NCBI GenBank assembly: GCA_023055355.1
Contig: JALJCS010000001.1
Span: 96,209,381-96,273,380 of the forward strand
Direction: 5' to 3'
DNA: 64,000 nt
Source: Agelaius tricolor
Lineage: Eukaryota; Chordata; Aves; Passeriformes; Icteridae
Made by a program: the position numbers and the translations under genes. Of this stretch, positions 45,928 through 64,000 are shown in pieces. Below the pieces are notes generated by a model. The model was not told where the DNA came from and made no database searches. It saw only the letters and a list, made by a program, of their open reading frames with translations. Every line of letters begins with the position of its first letter. Positions within the stretch are counted from its first letter, which is position 1.

Positions 45928-45964
45928 ATTGGCCGGGGTGGGCCGCTCTCTGAGCTGTGATTGG
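45928..45964 (-). promoter_or_regulatory. DDX43: Paired CCAAT boxes of the DDX43 promoter
   Basis: Two ATTGG words (45928-45932 and 45960-45964), both in CTGATTGGCC/GTGATTGGCT contexts, read as CCAATCA on the DDX43 strand. They are 32 bp apart, about three helical turns, and 68-104 bp upstream of the start codon. This is a common NF-Y arrangement. Confidence 0.65.
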
Positions 45965-46089
45965 CTGGCTCCGCAGGGGGGGCGGGGCTCTATGGCTGCC
46001 CCTGCTGTGTTATCGGGGCATTACGGAATCGATTTGGCTGGAAAAGGCCTCGGGGACTATCGCGTCCTGCCCGTGATCCAGCAGCAGCC

Positions 46090-46610
46090 TGTCAAACACA
46101 TCGTGGCACTGAGTGTTTGACACCATGCCACGTGCAGTGTTTCCTTAAGCACCTCGAGCATGCTGACTCCCCTGCTATCTGGGCAGCCTGTTCCAATGCC
46201 CACTCACTCTTTCTGCGAAGAACTTCTTCCTAAAACGCAACCTAAACTGGCCCTGACACACGTTAGGGCTGTGTCCTTTGTCCTGTCACTGGAGGCCTGG
46301 GAGAAGGGGCCGACCCCCATCTGGCAACAGCCTCCTTTCAGGCAGTTATAGAGAGCCATAAGGGCCTCCCTGGGCTTCCTTTGCTTCAGGATAAGCAACC
46401 CCAGCTCCTTCAGCTGCTCCTCACAGGACTTGTGCTCCACACCCTTCACCAGCCTTGCCCTCCTCTGGACTCGCTCCAGCACCTCAGTGTCTTTCCTGCA
46501 GTGAGGGGCCCAGAACTGAAGAGAGGACTTGAGGTGTGGCCTCACCAGTGCTGAGTACTGGAGGGACAATCATTGCCCTGGTCCTGCTGGCCACACTATT
46601 GCTGATACTT
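46090..46610 (-). mobile_element. CR1 LINE 3' fragment, antisense
   Basis: Reverse-strand CR1 sequence. The decayed translation of 46569-46204 (- strand) contains [20 protein letters not shown] and [15 protein letters not shown], the C-terminal part of CR1 ORF2. Phrases such as TGGCCTCACCAGTGCTGAGT and GTCCTGCTGGCCACAC are typical of avian CR1. It adjoins the DDX43 CpG island. Confidence 0.9.
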
Positions 46611-46964
46611 CCTGATTTTCTCCCTGCTCCTCTGCCAGCACAGGGGGACCCTGGGTTGGGCTTAGCTGAGGAAGAGGAGGAGGCAGCAGAGGCAAGAATA
46701 GGGTTGAGAACATGTGGGAAGCCCCCAAAGTCTATAGGGTAGGAGGGAAAGGCAGGCAACCTCAGGGGAGGCAAGGGAGTGAGGGTGGCACTGTGTAATT
46801 TTGCCAGGTACCCAGGCTGGTGTCATGCTGATACATTGCAGTCTGATTTTTTAAGCAAAGTCATAATACTTAATCTTAAATGAAGCCTTAATGATGCTTT
46901 AATGAAGCTTTTATGTTCAGTATGACTCAATGTACTAAAGCTGATACAATACTGGAAACAGAAT

Positions 46965-47140
46965 CACAGAATGGCTGAGCTTGAAGGCCTCTGGGGGCCA
47001 TCTGGTCCAACCCCTCTGCTCAAGCAGGGACACCAAGAGCCAGTTGCCAAGGTGGCCTGTGACTTTCTCCAAGGACAGAGATTCCACAACCTCCCTGGGT
47101 AAACTGTGTCAGTGCTTTGTTACCATAACTGTGAAAAAAA
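46965..47140 (-). mobile_element. CR1 LINE 3' end fragment, antisense
   Basis: AATCACAGAATGGCTGAGCT, CCATCTGGTCCAACCCCTCT and CAAGCAGGGACACCAAGAGC form the reverse complement of a CR1 3' tail. It may be part of the same insertion history as the copy at 46.1-46.6 kb. Confidence 0.85.
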
Positions 47141-48300
47141 TAGAGAAAACCAAATGAAAACAAAAAAGAGCTAACATACCCCTTCAATTACACAAAAAAT
47201 ATACTAAATGGGTGTTTAAATTTCCTTGTTAGGTAGGGTCCTGAATTCTTATTGCACAGAACTGAACACGGAACATTTATGCATGTGTCTCATGGATACA
47301 TATCACCACCTGTGCCTACTTGTGGCAATCTGCCAGGTAACCCCACAGGAAAAACTACTCCCTGCTGTCTTCTGAGCCTTCCCTAACAGCTCTGTGCACA
47401 CAGGAAGCAAGGCTGCCTGCTTTAACACAAAAAGAGAATGAGTACATTTGCTTCTTTTCCTGTCCTGTGTTTATTCTTAGGCAGAGCTTGGTAGTGTTCA
47501 CATTGGCTGACATGGAAAACCTCCCTTTCTGGCAACCACGGCTTTAAATTTCAGTATCTTAAGGTGATGTTCATCAGAGAGGCTGGGGATCACCTGCACA
47601 TTGAGATATCTGGGTCCGATCTTGAAGCCTCCACAAAGGCAGTGACTTCAGCACAAGAAGAGGCTCTATGTATTTAGTATTTTACACTCAAATAGTGAAG
47701 CTTGTCTTCAGCCAGGCTGTAGGAAGAGCACAGTGGCGAAAGGAGGCATGTTGCAAATGAGTGGTTCAGGTGCAGTGACATTCTACTACAGCAACTTTCA
47801 CAGTCAAATGCAGAATAAATGGCTTCACCTAGGCCTCAAGTTAACTGAGATGACAGATGTGCCTTCCATGAGAAATCCTGCTCCCCACACAGGTCCCTGA
47901 TTGCCAATACTGAATCCATTGCACTTCATCTAACAGGGAAGGCAGCAATAACTTCCAAGCTCATTTTCATAAAGGAGCTGCAACATTATGTGAAAGTAAA
48001 CTGCTGTGAACAGTTACCAGAAACTGAACATGTCAGACTGGTTTCTGCACATTTTATTCTAATAAACTTCCTTTGTAGTGTTTTGGTTCACTTATTAAAG
48101 AATTACAAAACTTCAAAAGGAAACCAATGAACAAGATTAATTGTTTTTTCTTACCTGATATGTGGTCACACCATACAATCTTTTATATAAGGAAAAAACT
48201 CAGTAGTCACGGTACTTTTCAAGTCATTTTTATTAACAACAATATGGATTCAACTTTGCCAAGAATTTACAATTAACATTGTAATGTACTGGCTAATGTT

Positions 48301-48512
48301 GCAGTGTCAGTGGAAGCAGCCATCGTACTTTCTAAGCCTGCTACGAAACTTTCTTTTTGTCTTTCAAAGAAGTCAAAAACGCTTCCAATAGCAGATGACA
48401 TTGGATATGTCAAATTGTCCTGTGTGTGGCCACAGCTGAGTGAATGGCCACATTTGCATCCAGATGAATGGATAGGAAAATATTAAATATTACATGCTTC
48501 CACTGACGTTGC
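48301..48512. repeat. 18-bp inverted repeat pair bounding 212 bp
   Basis: GCAGTGTCAGTGGAAGCA (48301-48318) and TGCTTCCACTGACGTTGC (48495-48512) are inverted copies matching at 16 of 18 positions. The interior is unique sequence. No clear target-site duplication is seen outside the arms. Confidence 0.7.
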
Positions 48513-50287
48513 AGGGGACAAATCTTATTTCAAAAACAAATTAATATTTTTAGACAGTGACAGCACATTGTGTGATGTTGTAATCCATTTGAATAAAGTC
48601 AATTAACACACTTGAAAAAAAATGTGAAGCAGAAATACCTGGGACAAATTCTTTTCCATATTTCATTCAAACCCAGTGAATCCAAAAGGATTGCATGACA
48701 TATAAGTCAGGATAAAAGTTGGCCCAGAGAGGCAAGTTCCTTTCTGGTACAGGTTGTTCAGTTCCTGTAAGGTCAATGTAACTGAGTCTGATTATCCCAA
48801 TGGAGGCTGAGCTTCACCCAGCTGGGCAGTGAATTCATTGAAGTCAGTGAAGCCATCCAAGGATGAATTTAGCCTCGGGTGTTTAAACCCTTTTTTCCTC
48901 CATTCCTTTGCTGTTATATTTTCTTTTCCTGCTTATTCCTAGTTTCTGAATATTCTGATTTTCTCTGTGCTTTTAAAAAATGTCACTTCTCTCCTTCCAT
49001 TTTTATATCAGTACTTTGTGCGTTATTTTTTATATAGTCAATGTGACAAGGGTAAAGTCAGCTAAGTATTAGTTTCCTCAGGAAATAACTGGAATATTAC
49101 CATTTTCACTTCAAACAGATGCCCAACAAAATCAGGATTTGAATCTGAGTTCCCAATTCAAGAAAAATTCTTGAATTTCATAGAATGAATGAATTCCATA
49201 GAATTTTTGCTTGAGTAAGGATTGCAGGTCCCAATCCAGAAATACTACTATACATCAGATGTTCTACTATACATCAGCAATTCAGCATGATTTGACTTAT
49301 CACAGAAAAGCAGGTGAATTACTCATCACCATACTACAATGAGAGCAGTCACTCTAAGTAGGAGTGTCTCAAAAACATATGGAACAACTGTGGGCACTGT
49401 AAATAAAAGTGTATGATCTTTGCAATCTTGAACCCTAGGCTAAAACATCATATTCATTTTTAAATAAAAAGTATAGATCATATAAGCCAGGAGCAAATAC
49501 AAATTTTTGAACAAATAATAGTCATTGAAACCATTCTTTTCAGCTCTCTCTTCATTCAGGTAGAAGAACATGCTGACCAGAAAACAGTTATTTAGATAAG
49601 GCTTAAGTCCTGAAGCTCTTACTTAATTTCAACTTCTCTCTTCAAATAATTCTTGAGTGGATTGTTAATCAGAAAAAAAATTAAAAATAAAATTCTTTGT
49701 CCTGACTCATGAACAATTCTTATTAGTTGTCATGAGCTGGACTTGAATAAGGAGCTCAGGACAAGAGAAGCCAGATAGGCCCTTCTTTTGTGAAACCAAT
49801 GAATGACTGTCAGTCATGACACTGTCTTTTAAAGAGAGAGCATAGAAACTTCTCATGAGGAAATATGAGTAAAGCTTATAAAAGTCCAAACAAACAATTC
49901 TTCCTCTTTAAAATCTCATATATTCACTACTCTTTCTATTTTCTATCAATATAATGTTAAAAAACCCTATATGATAAGACTTGCATCTACAAAAATAATA
50001 ATGGTGAGCATAAAAGAAAAAAATTAGAATTTTAAACCTTAATTTGAAAAGATACGATCTTCTGGGTTTATCAGTACTTTGTAAAGACATTAATATTTTC
50101 ATACATAATTTATAGAACTCATTCTTTTGTGCACAAAACTGTATTAAATAAATTAACTTAAAGTTAGAAGGACTCAAGCATCTCATTTAAGGCAAAAATA
50201 CCAAGTTTCTGTGAGATAAATTATCAGCAAACCCCAAGGCCCTGTTTCTGTGCAGAGTCGGGACAGGCAGGGCCATTGCTCAGTTCT

Positions 50288-50313
50288 CCCATTGGCGCCT
50301 TCGGCCGCAATGG
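50288..50313. repeat. Short GC-rich inverted repeat
   Basis: CCCATTGGCGCC and GGCCGCAATGGG are imperfect inverted copies (10 of 12) round a TTC-type loop, in otherwise AT-rich sequence. Confidence 0.6.
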
Positions 50314-51616
50314 GGGTGCAACCACCTGCTCCTGCAGATGAAGGTGGAAGAGTGGTGTCCAATTCATGATGCCTTGGATTTTCGGTCTCGTCAAGGAGGG
50401 GAAGGGAGTTTCACTGTGGACACACAGCTGCTATGTGCCCAACCACTTGCTCCTTAACTGAACCTGACAGCACATTGATGCTTCTTAGGTCAGCAGGAGG
50501 CTTCACATGAAAGGCAAGAAAGGCACCATGAACAGGAAAAAGGAAAAAGTAGCCTAAAAAACTATTATAATCTTAAAATTTTCAATACTTTAAACTTACA
50601 TATCTGTCTGGATAAACTGCAGACATTCAAATAAGTTAACAGTTAAGTGAACTGAGATGTGGAAAAAAATGTATTTATCCTCACAAAATTGCTGTTGTAA
50701 TCAGGCTTCAGTATGGTCAGATTGCACATAAAGGAAAACAGGAAAGGCTGAATGTGGTGAGCTATATGGCAAATCAGCGGTGAGGAAATTGTGCTTCAAG
50801 GTGTCTTTCAGGATTTAACAACTGAAGTTTGCTCCGGCATAAGCCATGGAACACAGTGTACCATCCATGGACCCCGTATAATGACACAATATATACACTC
50901 TACAGTTTGCACGTACTTTCACATAATAAAGTTCTCATGTAACATCCAGGAATACTTCTGTAAAGCAAATGGAAGCATAAGTTACAATGGTTTCATAGTA
51001 AACAGATCAGCTCCTTCACAATACAATCTACAGCATTTAGCCACAGTTAAGACTGGAGTGATGTTTTTGATGTACATAGCGAGTTCCCAGCAGGTCTGGG
51101 CCTTGAGAAAACACTGCCCTGAGTGAGCTGGCACTGGCACACCCGTACATTCGATATTCCTGCTGCTAGAGGGAAGCTGAGCCCAAGCTGGGTTGTCTAC
51201 AAGCCTGTGGTGCAGGTGGGGTGACAATCTGGCAGGAGGCAACACACAGAAACCTCATTCAGCTGGGAAGAGTGAAAGCCCATTTAGGTTCTGCAAAGGG
51301 TTCTCCCAGTGGCAAAGCCTTGCTGGGGATGTGCAGGCAGGCACTAACACTGCTCCTGCACCTCAGCAGAAATGACATGTAGGCTAGAGTAAGAAAAGAA
51401 AAGAGGCTGTATCAGGCAGGAATGCTCAGTCTGATGCTCAGGCTTTGAATTTGAAAATTTGGGTTTTAGCAGGAAGGAGTCAGTGAGTCTGTGTTGTTGG
51501 AAAGTTTACAATAAATTACTGTAGTTGGGACATAGTGTTGAGCTAAGAGTGGGACCATTTTCCCTCTCTCCTCTTCCCCTTTTATTAAAAAAGCAACAAG
51601 CCCTTGCCTGTGTAGC

Positions 51617-51634
51617 TTTTTTTTTTTTTTTTTT
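51617..51634. repeat. Poly-T run
   Basis: An uninterrupted run of about 18 T. On the - strand it is an A run, possibly the relic tail of a retroposed sequence, but nothing recognisable precedes it. Confidence 0.8.
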
Positions 51635-52735
51635 AATAACACTTAGTATCTGTGAGAAAAAAACCAAACATGTAACTTTTTCCTTCTTTGCCTTTCTTGT
51701 TTTATTTTCTGGGATGATTTCCCTTCCTGCCCATCTAAATCCACATTATTATTTATTTGTTTTCCCATTGATTGTGTTGTCTTTATCCCTTCTGTCCTCC
51801 TTAGTTTTACTCTGTATTTCAGTTCCTCATTTTCCCTTCTTGTCCAGCCTTATGAAAGTGCTGTTGTAGTATCAGGTTGGGACTGCAAGGAAAATTGCCA
51901 AAATTTTCACAAGAAGAAATATTGCTTCTACAATAAAGGCAGCACCTGCTTCCTTCCCTCACCTACTGCTGCCAAAATGGTTCAGATTCACAAGTCAGCT
52001 TCTCAATGAGACTAGAAGAAGGAGAGATTCCCTTGAATTTTCAGTGCAGTCACCCACGTTATCCACTTCTGAGGCCAGACCCAATCCTTAAAATATAAAC
52101 TTTTTGTAACAAAATAGTTCTTGTTATAAAGAACAATGTGACAGTGGTGTGTCAGGTACTTCTGCCACAGCACTGGACAGGTATTAACATACTGTTCTTC
52201 AGAGCTAAAAATAACTGATTACTGATAAGTTAATGTGTGTATCTTGCGACTGTCAGCCATTTCTAACCCCATGTTACTCATTTCCTTGGTACCTTGCTAG
52301 CAGCTGTAGATAATCTTTTTGTTGTAAACATAAACTATCATCTAAATCAGGACATTATATATATATATTATCAGTTCAGAAGCAAAGTGCTTTAAACCTT
52401 AAGATTTTTTACTTCTGCCCCATAGAAACAGCACAAGGTCTAAATGCTCAATTTTTTGTTTTTTGATACATCCTGCAGCATTAGCTTTGTAGGCAACTCA
52501 TTGTTTAAACCTACTGTACTACATGAAAGGCTGCTGTACTGTAGGTGTAAATTTGGATGTTAGCCATTGCTTAGACATGCTTTTTCATGCAACTAGGAAA
52601 TATGGGCTCATTCAACTGCTTTGCAGATTCATCCTGATTTTTGTGATTTTATCTTATTAAAAAGGCTTTCAAAACAGTTCATGCTATGATATGTATGACT
52701 AGAGGAATGACCCAGCCAATGGAGAAAGCCAGAAG

Positions 52736-64000
<11,265 letters not shown>

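Larger units (their letters stand above)
47141..52735 (-). other. DDX43-KCNQ5 spacer and probable KCNQ5 3' UTR
   Basis: 5.6 kb without a supported gene. The right-hand part, below the KCNQ5 stop at 52736, is expected to be its 3' UTR, which is long in mammals. Candidate - strand AATAAA signals include 51752-51757 and 48053-48058; the true end is not determinable here. Also present are an 18-bp inverted repeat pair (48301-48512), a small GC hairpin (50288-50313) and a poly-T run near 51617-51634. Confidence 0.5.

Noticed and set aside
46204..46774. - strand frames of 121 and 96 aa
   Set aside because: The 121-aa frame is the decayed C-terminal part of CR1 ORF2, not a host gene. The 96-aa frame overlaps CR1 sequence and has no support.

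Overview
The window is from a vertebrate nuclear genome, almost certainly a bird. It has spliced genes with GT-AG introns, CpG-island promoters, several CR1 LINE fragments (the dominant avian retroposon) and an LTR with the ends of an avian endogenous retrovirus (TGTCCTAGTTTCA...AAACCATGACA). The gene order EEF1A1 - MTO1 - CGAS - DDX43 - KCNQ5 is the conserved block known from human 6q13, read here in the opposite orientation. There are no bacterial features.

Layout, left to right. (1) 1-700: last coding exon and 3' UTR of EEF1A1 (+), the translation elongation factor eEF1A. (2) 0.7-9.6 kb: intergenic sequence between converging 3' ends, holding a 42-bp minisatellite and a CR1 scrap. (3) 10.1-17.25 kb: complete MTO1 (-), 12 coding exons, 709 aa, the FAD enzyme that modifies the wobble uridine of mitochondrial tRNAs. 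(4) 17.64-22.8 kb: complete CGAS (+), 5 coding exons, 488 aa, the cytosolic DNA sensor that makes cGAMP. Catalytic E/D/D and zinc-thumb His/Cys residues are intact. MTO1 and CGAS start codons are only 395 bp apart, head to head in one CpG island. (5) 24.9-45.9 kb: complete DDX43 (-), 16 coding exons, 662 aa, a KH-domain DEAD-box helicase, with two CR1 copies and a solo LTR in its introns. (6) 46-52.7 kb: CR1 fragments, unassigned sequence and probably the KCNQ5 3' UTR. (7) 52.7-64 kb: the four 3'-most coding exons of KCNQ5 (-), encoding the cytoplasmic C-terminus of the Kv7.5 potassium channel; the rest lies to the right of the window.

All exon limits were read by hand from splice signals, reading phase and similarity to the known families. 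The phases close exactly in each complete gene: MTO1 2130 nt, CGAS 1467 nt, DDX43 1989 nt, each including the stop. No wholly new system was found. The most interesting points are the very compact MTO1/CGAS shared promoter with an interferon-type element, a frameshifting tandem donor in CGAS that could give a truncated sensor, a GC-AG intron in DDX43, and an intronic CpG island with a strong CTCF-type motif in KCNQ5.
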